This document shows, one piece after another, positions 1 to 8,883 of a stretch of 64,000 nucleotides of DNA. This DNA is from Jejuia sp043557195 (lineage in GTDB: Bacteria > Bacteroidota > Bacteroidia > Flavobacteriales > Flavobacteriaceae). Position 1 is the stretch's first letter. The number at the start of each line of letters is the position of its first letter. Under the pieces are notes generated by a model that ran no database searches, was not told the origin of the DNA, and worked only from the letters and a program-made list of their open reading frames with translations. The stretch is taken from NCBI GenBank assembly GCA_043557195.1, contig CP121314.1:2790001-2854000 (forward strand). The letters are read 5' to 3'. The position numbers and the translations under genes were made by a program.

Positions 1-1290
1 CGTGATATTTTGAATTCAAAAATGACCTTAAATTTAAATGAACCATGCGCTATCGAAGATACATCTTGGATAAAACCAGTAAAATATATTGGCGTCTGGT
101 GGGAGATGATTACAGGAAAAAGTTCGTGGTCATATACAGATGAAATTCCGGCAGTTCAGTTAGGCGTTACTGATTACTCAAAAGTAAAACCTAATAAAAC
201 TCATGCAGCTAATAACACCAAAGTAAAGCGTTACATCGATTTTGCATCAGAACATGGATTTGATGGTGTTTTAGTTGAAGGTTGGAATGAAGGTTGGGAA
301 GACTGGTTCGGCAAATCTAAAGATTATGTGTTTGATTTTGTAACACCTTACCCAGATTTTGATGTTGAGGAAATTCATAAGTATGCAAAATCAAAAGGCG
401 TAAAAATGATTATGCATCATGAAACTTCGGGGTCTACTAGAAATTACGAGCGCCACATGGATAAAGCATATCAATTTATGAAAGATAATGGATATGATGC
501 CGTAAAAAGTGGTTATGTTGGTAACATTATTCCCAGAGGTGAGCATCACTACAGTCAGTACATTATTAATCACTATCAATATGCTATTGAAAAAGCAGCA
601 GAATATGAAGTGATGGTAAATGCACATGAAGCGGTGCGTCCAACAGGGATTTGCAGAACCTACCCTAATTTAATTGGAAACGAATCTGCAAGAGGTACAG
701 AATTTCAAGCTTTTGGTGGTTCAAAACCAAATCATGTTACCATTTTACCATTCACTAGATTAATCGGTGGCCCAATGGATTATACACCTGGAATTTTCGA
801 AATGGATATCAGCAAGCTAAATCCAGATAATAATTCGCATGTTAACAGCACAATTGCAAACCAATTGGCTTTATATGTCACCATGTATAGCCCATTGCAG
901 ATGGCTGCAGATTTGCCAGAGCATTATGAGCAGTTTATGGATGCCTTTCAGTTTATAAAAGATGTCGCGGTTGATTGGGATGAAAGTATATATCTTGAGG
1001 CAGAACCTGGGGATTATATCACGGTAGCCCGTAAAGAAAAGGGTGGTGAAAATTGGTTTGTTGGAAACGTAAATGGCGTTACTCCAAGAACTTCAACCAT
1101 CAATTTAGATTTTTTAGATAAGGACAAAAAATACATTGCTACTATTTATGCCGACGCAAAAGATGCGCATTATAAAACAAATCCGCAGGCTTATACCATA
1201 AAGACTAAAAAAGTGTCTAGTAAGTCGAAATTTTCGCAGTTATCTGTTCCAGGAGGTGGTTATGCCATCAGTATAAAAGAAATAAAATAA
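1..1290 (+). CDS. GH97 alpha-glucosidase (SusB-like), 5' truncated by window edge
   Basis: The reading frame is open to base 1, so only the C-terminal 429 codons or so are present. The visible part is the (beta/alpha)8 barrel and C-terminal beta domain of a GH97 enzyme. The Glu-bearing signatures HHETS, NAHEAVRPTG and NESARGTEF are those of the inverting, calcium-dependent SusB branch, which releases glucose from the non-reducing end of maltooligosaccharides, usually in the periplasm. The next gene starts 11 bases downstream and is a SusA-like GH13, so this looks like the tail of a starch/maltodextrin operon whose start lies upstream of the window. The family call is firm. The true start and signal peptide cannot be seen. 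Confidence 0.93.
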   Translation, partial: RDILNSKMTLNLNEPCAIEDTSWIKPVKYIGVWWEMITGKSSWSYTDEIPAVQLGVTDYSKVKPNKTHAANNTKVKRYIDFASEHGFDGVLVEGWNEGWEDWFGKSKDYVFDFVTPYPDFDVEEIHKYAKSKGVKMIMHHETSGSTRNYERHMDKAYQFMKDNGYDAVKSGYVGNIIPRGEHHYSQYIINHYQYAIEKAAEYEVMVNAHEAVRPTGICRTYPNLIGNESARGTEFQAFGGSKPNHVTILPFTRLIGGPMDYTPGIFEMDISKLNPDNNSHVNSTIANQLALYVTMYSPLQMAADLPEHYEQFMDAFQFIKDVAVDWDESIYLEAEPGDYITVARKEKGGENWFVGNVNGVTPRTSTINLDFLDKDKKYIATIYADAKDAHYKTNPQAYTIKTKKVSSKSKFSQLSVPGGGYAISIKEIK

Positions 1291-1301
1291 AACCAATCAG
1301 T

Positions 1302-3284
1302 ATGGAAGCGTACATTAAAGGTCAAAAAAAATCAAAACAGCTAATCTTAATTGGGTTACTGTGCGTATTTACTATAACTTTAGCTTGTAAAAACCAAAAC
1401 AACGATATGTCGGTAGAAGAGGTAGGAAATAAAGCTTCGATAGTTGAAAAAAATGATATTCAACGTATTGAGCCTCTTAATTGGTGGGTAGGATTTAAAA
1501 ATCCTTCACTTCAGCTTCTAGTACATCATCCCAATATTTCAGAGCGAACACCTGAGATTTCATATCAAGGGATTTCTATTGAAAAAGTGCATCAAGCCGA
1601 TAGTCCTAATTATTTGTTTATTGATTTGCTTATTTCTGAAGCTACAAAACCAGGAAAATTCAATATCATTTTTAAGAAAGAAAATGAAGATGATTTGGTG
1701 CATACTTATGAATTAAAGTCACGAAAAAAGGCTTCAGAAGATTTTGTTGGTTTCGATAGTTCTGATGCTATCTACTTAATTACACCAGATAGATTCGCAA
1801 ATGCAAATCCAGAAAATGATATTGTTGAAACCATGAGAGAAACAAACCTTGATAGAACCGATGGCTATGCGAGACATGGGGGTGATATTAAGGGTATTAT
1901 AAATCATTTAGATTATATTGAAGATTTGGGCTTTACGGCGATTTGGCCATGTCCGTTATTAACTAATGATATGCCTCAAGGCTCTTATCACGGTTACGCC
2001 ATTACTGACTATTATCAAATAGACCCACGTTTTGGAACCATGGAAGATTATTTAGAATTGTCATCTAAATTATCTCAAAAAGGTATGAAGTTAGTTATGG
2101 ACCAAGTAGCAAATCATTGTGGTGTAGAGCATTGGTGGATGAAGGACTTCCCGTTTAAGGATTGGATAAACCATCAAGAATATTACGAAAATAATGAAGG
2201 GAATTGGGAAGGTGCTAAAACCATAACTACGAACCACAGACGTACTACGAATCAAGATTTATACGCTTCAAAAATTGATAAAAGAAGTATGAATGAAGGA
2301 TGGTTTGTTTCTGCTATGCCCGACTTAAATCAGCGTAATCCCTTCATGGCAAACTACACCATACAGAATAGTATTTGGTGGATTGAAACTGCCAATTTGG
2401 GAGGTATTCGTCAAGATACTTATCCTTACCCAGATAAGCATTTTATGAGTCGTTGGGCAGGTGAGATTATGGCTGAATATCCTAACTTTAATATAGTAGG
2501 TGAAGAATGGACGAATAACCCATTACTGATTGCGTATTGGCAACAAGGTAATGCGAATAAAGATGGCTATAACTCCAATTTGAAGTCTCCGATGGATTTT
2601 GCGATGCAAGAAAAAATTGTAAAAGGTATTAATGAAGAGGAAACTTGGGGTACTGGTTTTATTGAAATATATAGAGCTTTAGCAAACGATTTTATTTACG
2701 TTAGCCCAATGGATATCATGGTATTTCCTGATAACCATGATATGAGTCGCATTTTTACGCAAATGCATGGTAATGTAGTGAATACAAAAATGGCACTAAG
2801 CTATATTTTAATGTTGCCGCGTATTCCTCAATTATACTACGGTACCGAAATTTTAATGCATGATTTCGATAAACCTGGAGACCATGGTTTGATACGGTCT
2901 GATTTTCCTGGAGGTTGGGAAGGAGATACTGTAAATGCTTTTACAGGTGAAGGGTTAACAGATGAGCAAAAAGATATGCAAGCTTACCTGAAAAAAATAT
3001 TAAACTACCGAAAGCAAAGTACCGCTATCCATAAAGGAAAAACGGTGCATTTTGCTCCAGAAAATGGTGTTTATGTACTGTTTAGAATTCATGAAGATGA
3101 AACTGTGGTTCATATTATGAATAAAAATGAATCTCCAGTTGAAATTGACTTACGCAGGTTTGAGGAAATTGGTTTAAATGGTAAAACGTTAAAAAATATT
3201 CTAACAGACGTTAACGTACTTTGGGAGAATAAATTTGCTCTTAAAGAAACAGGGACAACGCTGTTAACTACCAAGTTAAATTAA
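1302..3284 (+). CDS. GH13 neopullulanase/cyclomaltodextrinase-like lipoprotein (SusA-like)
   Basis: A lipoprotein signal ends at LACKN (Cys about residue 29). An Ig-like N-terminal cyclomaltodextrinase-type domain follows (about 50-150), then a GH13 barrel. The four GH13 regions are readable: VMDQVANHC (about 265), GIRQDTYP with the nucleophile Asp (about 369), VGEEW with the acid/base Glu (about 400) and FPDNHDMS with the third Asp (about 477). A small beta domain closes the 660-residue protein. The predicted role is endo- or debranching-type cleavage of alpha-glucans at the outer face of a membrane or in the periplasm, feeding the GH97 encoded just before it. The exact specificity (pullulan, cyclodextrin or starch) cannot be read from the sequence. 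Confidence 0.92.
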   Translation: MEAYIKGQKKSKQLILIGLLCVFTITLACKNQNNDMSVEEVGNKASIVEKNDIQRIEPLNWWVGFKNPSLQLLVHHPNISERTPEISYQGISIEKVHQADSPNYLFIDLLISEATKPGKFNIIFKKENEDDLVHTYELKSRKKASEDFVGFDSSDAIYLITPDRFANANPENDIVETMRETNLDRTDGYARHGGDIKGIINHLDYIEDLGFTAIWPCPLLTNDMPQGSYHGYAITDYYQIDPRFGTMEDYLELSSKLSQKGMKLVMDQVANHCGVEHWWMKDFPFKDWINHQEYYENNEGNWEGAKTITTNHRRTTNQDLYASKIDKRSMNEGWFVSAMPDLNQRNPFMANYTIQNSIWWIETANLGGIRQDTYPYPDKHFMSRWAGEIMAEYPNFNIVGEEWTNNPLLIAYWQQGNANKDGYNSNLKSPMDFAMQEKIVKGINEEETWGTGFIEIYRALANDFIYVSPMDIMVFPDNHDMSRIFTQMHGNVVNTKMALSYILMLPRIPQLYYGTEILMHDFDKPGDHGLIRSDFPGGWEGDTVNAFTGEGLTDEQKDMQAYLKKILNYRKQSTAIHKGKTVHFAPENGVYVLFRIHEDETVVHIMNKNESPVEIDLRRFEEIGLNGKTLKNILTDVNVLWENKFALKETGTTLLTTKLN

Positions 3285-3333
3285 GTCTTTAGACCAAAAG
3301 ATATCACTTTTTAGTCTTATTAACATTTTAAAA

Positions 3334-4308
3334 ATGAAATATAAATTCTACATAATCTTGCTTTTTGTGCTTCATTTATCTTGTAAAAATGAGGTGAAAA
3401 AGGAAGACTCAGTAAACAACCCTATAAAAGAAACGTATTTCAAACCATATCATAAAGCGCAACTATCAAGCGGAAAGCTGATGCGTTTAGATATTTTACC
3501 TTCAAAATATATTACATCAAGACCCGTTGATATTTGGTTGCCAAAAAACTATTCCAAAGAAAAAAAATATGCTGTGGTTTACATGCATGACGGACAAATG
3601 TTATTTGATTCTACTTCTACTTGGAACAAGCAGGAATGGAAAGTAGATGAATGGGCTTCGAAATTAATGGATGAAAATAAAACCAAAGATTTCATAGTTG
3701 TGGCTATTCATAATATTATGGAAGAACGTTGGCAGGATTTATTTCCACAAAAGGCTTTCGATTATTTGTCTGAACAGGATAAAATACGCATTAATCAACA
3801 AAAAAACCATATTAAGCAAGGTAGTAAACTTAATGGCGATAATTACCTAAAATTTTTAACTGAAGAATTAAAACCTATTGTAGATTCTGAGTTTTCAGTC
3901 TATAAAAACAAGGAAAATACAGTTGTAATGGGTTCAAGTATGGGCGGTTTAATGAGTATGTACGCCATTTGTGAATACCCTAATATTTTCGGTGGAGCTG
4001 GATGTTTATCAACACATTGGCCAGGGGCAAAACCTATAGATAATAATCCACTTCCTAAAACAATTTTAAAGTACATGGAAAATAATTTGCCAGATCCGGC
4101 AACACATGATATATATTTTGATTATGGTACAGAAACTTTAGATGCTTTTTATCCGCAATATGCGCCCAAAGTAAATCGTATTTTAATTTCAAAAGGGTAT
4201 TCTGAAGAAAATTTTAGAAACCTTCTGTTTGAGGGAACGGATCATTCTGAAAATTCATGGAACCAGAGATTAAATGTACCCCTTACATTTCTATTAGGAC
4301 AAAACTAA
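3334..4308 (+). CDS. Putative esterase of the alpha/beta-hydrolase fold (esterase D/Fes-type), lipoprotein
   Basis: A lipoprotein signal ends at LSCKN (about residue 17). The body matches the putative-esterase family (PF00756-type): a VDIWLPKNY entry strand, VVYMHDGQMLF, and the nucleophile elbow GSSMGGLM (GxSxG, about residue 202). A late GTDHSENSW supplies a candidate catalytic His, and an Asp lies in the DYGTETLD region. It sits between two GH13 genes and stops one base before the next start, so it is co-transcribed with the alpha-glucan enzymes. An ester-removing role on substituted glucans is an inference. Such esterases also occur fused to or beside GH13 enzymes without a known substrate. 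Confidence 0.82.
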   Translation: MKYKFYIILLFVLHLSCKNEVKKEDSVNNPIKETYFKPYHKAQLSSGKLMRLDILPSKYITSRPVDIWLPKNYSKEKKYAVVYMHDGQMLFDSTSTWNKQEWKVDEWASKLMDENKTKDFIVVAIHNIMEERWQDLFPQKAFDYLSEQDKIRINQQKNHIKQGSKLNGDNYLKFLTEELKPIVDSEFSVYKNKENTVVMGSSMGGLMSMYAICEYPNIFGGAGCLSTHWPGAKPIDNNPLPKTILKYMENNLPDPATHDIYFDYGTETLDAFYPQYAPKVNRILISKGYSEENFRNLLFEGTDHSENSWNQRLNVPLTFLLGQN

Positions 4309-4309
4309 A

Positions 4310-6187
4310 ATGAGAACGATACAATACATATTAATAGCTTTAATAATGACAAGTTTAAGTTGCACGAAAGAAAAGAAAGAAGCTAAGAAACAATTTGTAG
4401 ATGCTAAAGTTGCTAAGAAAAAACACGTGGTTTATCAAGTGTTTACGCGTTTATTTGGAAACACCAATACCTCCAATACACCTTGTGGAACTATTGAAGA
4501 AAATGGTGTTGGTAAATTCAATGATTTTACTGAAAAAGCATTAACCGAAATTAAAGATTTGGGTGTGAGCCATATTTGGTACACTGGCGTTCCTCATCAT
4601 GCAGTTATTAATGATTATACAAAATATGGTATTTCAAACGATGATCCAGATGTGGTAAAAGGTCGAGCTGGTTCACCTTACGCAGTTAAGGACTATTATA
4701 ATGTGAATCCTGACTTAGCTGTAAATGTTGAAAACAGATTAGAAGAATTTGAAGCACTTATTAAGCGTACTCATGCAGCAGGTTTAAAAGTGATTATTGA
4801 TATCGTTCCGAATCATGTGGCCAGAAATTATAAAAGTATTTCTAAGCCAGAAGGTGTGAAGGATTTTGGTGAAGATGATGATACTTCGGTAGTTTACGAT
4901 AAGAATAATAATTTTTATTACAATCCAGATGAATATTTTAAGGTTCCTGAATGGAAAAACGGCTATTCTCCTTTAGGTGATGAAAAACACCTGTTAGAAG
5001 ATGGTACTTTTCCTGAAGCGCCAGCGAAATGGACAGGGAATGGTTCCAGATTATCACAACCCGATATGAACGATTGGTATGAAACGATTAAAGTGAATTA
5101 TGGTATTTCGCCTGAAGGCAAAAAGGATTTTGACGAACTACCTGAAGGTTTTGAAAATGAAGATTATAAAAAACACTTTGAGTTTTGGAAAGACAAAAAT
5201 ATTCCAAATTCTTGGATAAAATTCAGAGATATTGCCTTGTTTTGGACAGATAAAGGCGTTGACGGATTTCGCTATGATATGGCAGAAATGGTGCCTGTTG
5301 AATTTTGGAGCTTTATGAATTCAGCTATCAAAATGAAAAACCCTGATGCTTTTTTATTGGCTGAGGTTTATAACCCATCGCTTTATAGAGATTATATTAA
5401 GAAAGGAAAAATGGATTATTTGTATGATAAAGTACAATTATATGATACCATAAAAAGTGTGGTGCAAGGTAAAGGGAGTACAGATAATATTCCGCCTATT
5501 CTTAATGAGTTAAAGGATATTGAACATCACATGTTGCATTTTCTGGAAAACCATGATGAGCAACGTTTAGCAAGTCCAGATTTTGCTGGAAACTCTGAAA
5601 AAGGCAAGCCAGCGATGGTAGTATCTGCCACGTCAACCACTGCGCCAACAATGATTTATTTTGGACAGGAAGTTGGAGAAGATGGTTCTGAGAATGCTGG
5701 TTTTGGGGCACCAACGCGAACATCAATTTTTGATTATATAGGCGTGCCTGCACACCAAAGGTGGGTGAATAATAAACAATTTGATGGAGGGCAATTGTCA
5801 GATGAGGAAACGGTGTTAAGAGATTTTTATAAACGTTTGTTGAATTTCACTATAGATAGTGATGCATTAGTTGGAGGATATCAAGATATTCATCAATATA
5901 ATAGGGAAAACACTGAAGGCTATAATGGTAAAGTTTTGTCCTTTGTGCGCTGGAGTGACAACGAAAAACTCATTATTATTTCAAATTTTGATAACACCAA
6001 TATTCAGGAGTTTGATTTAAAACTTCCAAAGGAAATTATTGCAAAATGGAATTTAAGTGATAAAGATTATCAAGTTGAAGATCAGCTATACAATGAATTC
6101 ACATCCACTTTAAAAGTTGAGAATGGTATTGGAAGTGTAAAATTACAGTTGAAACCACTTGAATCTTTCATCTTAAAACTAAAGTAG
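4310..6187 (+). CDS. GH13 alpha-amylase family lipoprotein
   Basis: A lipoprotein signal ends at LSCTK (about residue 19) and is followed directly by the barrel. The GH13 signatures are IIDIVPNHV (about 162), GFRYDMAEM with the nucleophile Asp (about 322), LLAEVYN with the acid/base Glu (about 350) and FLENHDEQR (about 414). A long insert between regions I and II (about residues 175-290) forms the extended B domain. At 625 residues it is within the usual size for extracellular amylases. It probably cleaves alpha-1,4-glucans at the surface or in the periplasm. It is the fourth gene of the alpha-glucan operon, with a one-base gap upstream and four bases downstream. Confidence 0.92.
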   Translation: MRTIQYILIALIMTSLSCTKEKKEAKKQFVDAKVAKKKHVVYQVFTRLFGNTNTSNTPCGTIEENGVGKFNDFTEKALTEIKDLGVSHIWYTGVPHHAVINDYTKYGISNDDPDVVKGRAGSPYAVKDYYNVNPDLAVNVENRLEEFEALIKRTHAAGLKVIIDIVPNHVARNYKSISKPEGVKDFGEDDDTSVVYDKNNNFYYNPDEYFKVPEWKNGYSPLGDEKHLLEDGTFPEAPAKWTGNGSRLSQPDMNDWYETIKVNYGISPEGKKDFDELPEGFENEDYKKHFEFWKDKNIPNSWIKFRDIALFWTDKGVDGFRYDMAEMVPVEFWSFMNSAIKMKNPDAFLLAEVYNPSLYRDYIKKGKMDYLYDKVQLYDTIKSVVQGKGSTDNIPPILNELKDIEHHMLHFLENHDEQRLASPDFAGNSEKGKPAMVVSATSTTAPTMIYFGQEVGEDGSENAGFGAPTRTSIFDYIGVPAHQRWVNNKQFDGGQLSDEETVLRDFYKRLLNFTIDSDALVGGYQDIHQYNRENTEGYNGKVLSFVRWSDNEKLIIISNFDNTNIQEFDLKLPKEIIAKWNLSDKDYQVEDQLYNEFTSTLKVENGIGSVKLQLKPLESFILKLK

Positions 6188-6191
6188 ACGC

Positions 6192-7850
6192 ATGAAAAAA
6201 TACATATTTATTCTATTATCAGCTTTAATACTTTTTAGTTGTGAAGATAAAAAGGAAGCACCATTTGAAAAGCCCGAAACTCCTTTTGTGTGGGAAGGTG
6301 CGAACATATATTTCCTTTTAACTGATAGATTCAATAATGGTGATAGGTCCAACGATATTAATTTTAATAGAACCTTGGAAACTGGAAAACTGCGCGGTTT
6401 TGAAGGTGGAGATATAAAAGGCATCACTCAAAAAATAAAAGAAGGCTATTTTACAGATTTAGGAATCAATGCTATTTGGATGACGCCTATTGTGGAACAA
6501 ATCCATGGAGGAACGGATGAAGGAACAGGTTTGAGCTACGGGTTTCATGGTTATTGGGCAAGCGATTGGACAGCCATTGACCCGAATTTTGGCACAAAAG
6601 CAGATGTACATGAATTGGTTGAAACTGCTCATAAAAATGGTATTCGTATTCTTTTAGATGCGGTAATTAATCACACAGGACCTGTAACAGAAAAAGACCC
6701 AGTATGGCCAGCAGAATGGGTGCGAACCGAACCGCAATGCGATTATCAATCTTATGAAAATACGGTGACATGCACTTTAGTGAAGAATCTTCCAGATGTA
6801 AAAACTGAAAGTAATGAAGCTGTTGATTTGCCACCGCAATTAGTTGAAAAATGGAAAGCTGAAGGCAGGTACGAACAAGAGGTTACTGAATTAAATGCAT
6901 TTTTTGAAAGAACAGGCTATCAAAGAGCGCCTCGCTTTTATATTATGAAATGGTTGACGGATTACATTACAGAATTTGGAATTGATGGTTATCGCGTAGA
7001 TACTGTAAAACACACTGAGGCTTACGTGTGGCAAGAATTTAAAGAGCAATGTGATTATACCTTCACTCAATATAAAAAGAATAACCCTGAAAAAGTATTG
7101 GATGAAAACGATTTTTACCTTGTAGGCGAAGTGTATAACTATGGTATTTCAGCAAAAAAAGCTTTTGATTTTGGAGACAAAAAAGTGAATTATTTTGATG
7201 ACGCCTTTGATGGTCTCATTAATTTTGAAGCGAAGTGGAATGCTGCACAATTGCCTATAGATGAGTTTTTTACAAAATATTCTGATATTCTGAATTCTGA
7301 TTTAAAAGGTTATGGAGTATTAAACTATTTAAGCTCTCACGACGATGGACAGCCTTTTGACCCAGCTCGAGAAAAACCTTATGAAACAGCAACTAAATTG
7401 TTATTGTGTCCTGGTGCTTCGCAAGTATACTATGGTGATGAATCTGCACGTTCATTAGTTGTTAAAGACACACAAGGCGATGCCACTTTGCGCTCTTTTA
7501 TGAATTGGGAGGCTATTAAAAATGATACAAAAACTCAAGAAGTTTTAAAACACTGGCAAAAGTTAGGACAGTTTCGTGCACATCATCCTGCTGTTGGTGC
7601 TGGCGTTCATAAAACAATATCTAAGCAGCCTTTTGTGTTTTCAAGATATTATTCTAAAGAAGATTTTGAAGATAAGGTGGTTGTTGGTTTATATCTTCCT
7701 GTTGGTGAAAAACAGATAAATGTTTCTTCAATATTTTTAGACGGTGATAAACTTCGAGATGCTTATTCAGGAGGTTATTCATTGGTAAAAAAAGGTATGG
7801 TAGAGTTTAGCTCACAGTATGACTGTATTCTTCTAGAAAAAGCAAATTAA
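6192..7850 (+). CDS. GH13 alpha-amylase family lipoprotein
   Basis: The signal ends at LFSCED (Cys about residue 17). The barrel carries LLDAVINHT (about 154), GYRVDTVKH with the nucleophile Asp (about 270), LVGEVYN with the acid/base Glu (about 311) and YLSSHDDGQ (about 382). The C-terminal beta domain is short. It resembles secreted alpha-amylases and is clearly different from the two other GH13 enzymes in the operon. It is the last gene before the IclR regulator, and the 73-base gap after it contains the regulator's promoter. The likely function is starch or glycogen-type glucan hydrolysis, giving the operon three non-redundant GH13 activities plus a GH97. Confidence 0.92.
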   Translation: MKKYIFILLSALILFSCEDKKEAPFEKPETPFVWEGANIYFLLTDRFNNGDRSNDINFNRTLETGKLRGFEGGDIKGITQKIKEGYFTDLGINAIWMTPIVEQIHGGTDEGTGLSYGFHGYWASDWTAIDPNFGTKADVHELVETAHKNGIRILLDAVINHTGPVTEKDPVWPAEWVRTEPQCDYQSYENTVTCTLVKNLPDVKTESNEAVDLPPQLVEKWKAEGRYEQEVTELNAFFERTGYQRAPRFYIMKWLTDYITEFGIDGYRVDTVKHTEAYVWQEFKEQCDYTFTQYKKNNPEKVLDENDFYLVGEVYNYGISAKKAFDFGDKKVNYFDDAFDGLINFEAKWNAAQLPIDEFFTKYSDILNSDLKGYGVLNYLSSHDDGQPFDPAREKPYETATKLLLCPGASQVYYGDESARSLVVKDTQGDATLRSFMNWEAIKNDTKTQEVLKHWQKLGQFRAHHPAVGAGVHKTISKQPFVFSRYYSKEDFEDKVVVGLYLPVGEKQINVSSIFLDGDKLRDAYSGGYSLVKKGMVEFSSQYDCILLEKAN

Positions 7851-7898
7851 TTTTCTTGAGTTTTTTAAGAGTAAATGTTTCAATTAATTAAATTATGT

Positions 7899-7906
7899 TA
7901 ATTTTG
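7899..7906 (+). promoter_or_regulatory. -7 promoter box (TAATTTTG) of the iclR gene
   Basis: TAATTTTG fits the Bacteroidota housekeeping -7 consensus TAnnTTTG and lies 17 bases before the iclR ATG. No clear -33 TTG is present at the usual distance. A TGTTTCA half-site at 7876-7882 resembles the half-sites of the operator at 8834-8869, which would allow autoregulation. Confidence 0.45.
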
Positions 7907-7923
7907 GCGATAACCATCACCTA

Positions 7924-8715
7924 ATGAGTAAAGATAACGGAGACTTAAAAGCGAGCTATAATGTTCCTAATTTGGAGCGTGGTCTCCTTATAATTGAATT
8001 GTTAGCAAATCATAAGCAAGGGTTAACGCTTTCGGAAATAATTGAATCTCTTGATATTTCTAAATCAAGTGCTTTTAGGATCGTAAGTACACTTATTTTT
8101 AAAAATTATCTTCAGAAAAACGAGACTACAAAAAAGGTAACACTTTCTAGAAAGTTAATGACGCTTGGTGTATCTTCTATGAACGAACAAAGTATTGTAG
8201 AATTATCAATTGATGTTATGCGAGCTTTGAGAGACGAACTAAAAGAATCTGTAATGCTTGGTGTTCTTATAGATAACAAAGGCGCCATTTTAGAGCAAGT
8301 CTCTTCTTCATTTCCTGTAAAACTATACGTAGAGCAGGGTACTCATTTTTACTTACATAGTTCAGTTGGCGGTAAATCTATACTTGCGTTTCTGCCCGAT
8401 GAAGAATTAGAGGCTATACTTAAATCGATGACTTTAAAACGTTTAACAGGTAACACAATAGTTTCTAAAAAAGCATTTAGGGAAGAACTTAATTTTGTTA
8501 GAGAAAATGGTTACGCCATTGATAACGGTGAAGATATTCAGGGTATTCATTGTATAGGAGCGCCAGTTTTTAATGAATATGGTTATCCTGTCTCAGCACT
8601 CTGGATTACCGCACCTCATGGGCGTTTACCACATGAAGAATTTGATAAAAAAGGCAAAATTGTAGCCCAATACGCTTTAGAAATCTCATCTAAATTAGGG
8701 TATCTTAAATCCTAA
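7924..8715 (+). CDS. IclR-family transcriptional regulator
   Basis: The 263-residue protein has the full IclR layout. An N-terminal winged helix (about 14-80; TLSEIIESLDISKSSAFRIV is the HTH) is followed by a GAF-like effector domain (about 90-260) with the family signature around GAPVFNEYGYPVSALWI. IclR/KdgR-type regulators commonly sense 2-keto-3-deoxy sugar acids or other small acids and often repress. It stands between the alpha-glucan operon and the anhydrogalactose module. The perfect inverted repeat at 8836-8869, just upstream of the dehydrogenase gene, is the obvious target. Control of the downstream module by an anhydrogalactonate or keto-deoxy acid is therefore an inference from position. 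Confidence 0.9.
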   Translation: MSKDNGDLKASYNVPNLERGLLIIELLANHKQGLTLSEIIESLDISKSSAFRIVSTLIFKNYLQKNETTKKVTLSRKLMTLGVSSMNEQSIVELSIDVMRALRDELKESVMLGVLIDNKGAILEQVSSSFPVKLYVEQGTHFYLHSSVGGKSILAFLPDEELEAILKSMTLKRLTGNTIVSKKAFREELNFVRENGYAIDNGEDIQGIHCIGAPVFNEYGYPVSALWITAPHGRLPHEEFDKKGKIVAQYALEISSKLGYLKS

Positions 8716-8828
8716 AATTCTTGTTTTTATCTCAAAATCTACCACTTAAGTTGCTGATATAGTGACTATGGTAACTGGATTATAACTTACATTTAAAATA
8801 TTTTTTAACTGTGATTGCAAAATATTTG

Positions 8829-8836
8829 TATATTTG
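8829..8836 (+). promoter_or_regulatory. -7 promoter box (TATATTTG) of the anhydrogalactose operon
   Basis: TATATTTG matches TAnnTTTG and lies 47 bases before the dehydrogenase start. The inverted repeats begin inside or directly after it, which is the geometry expected for repressor occlusion. Confidence 0.5.
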
Positions 8837-8869
8837 TTTCAAATAAGAAACAAGTTTGTTATTTGAAAC
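8834..8869. promoter_or_regulatory. Nested inverted repeats, candidate IclR operator
   Basis: GTTTCAAATAA (8836-8846) is repeated perfectly inverted as TTATTTGAAAC (8859-8869), with a 12-base spacer. Nested on the left is TTGTTTC (8834-8840) facing GAAACAA (8847-8853). GTTTC/GAAAC half-sites recall KdgR/IclR boxes (TGAAAC...GTTTCA). The element overlaps the start side of the dehydrogenase promoter and the closest regulator gene is the IclR at 7924, so operator function is a good inference. Confidence 0.62.
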
Positions 8870-8883
8870 TAATTTAACTAAAT

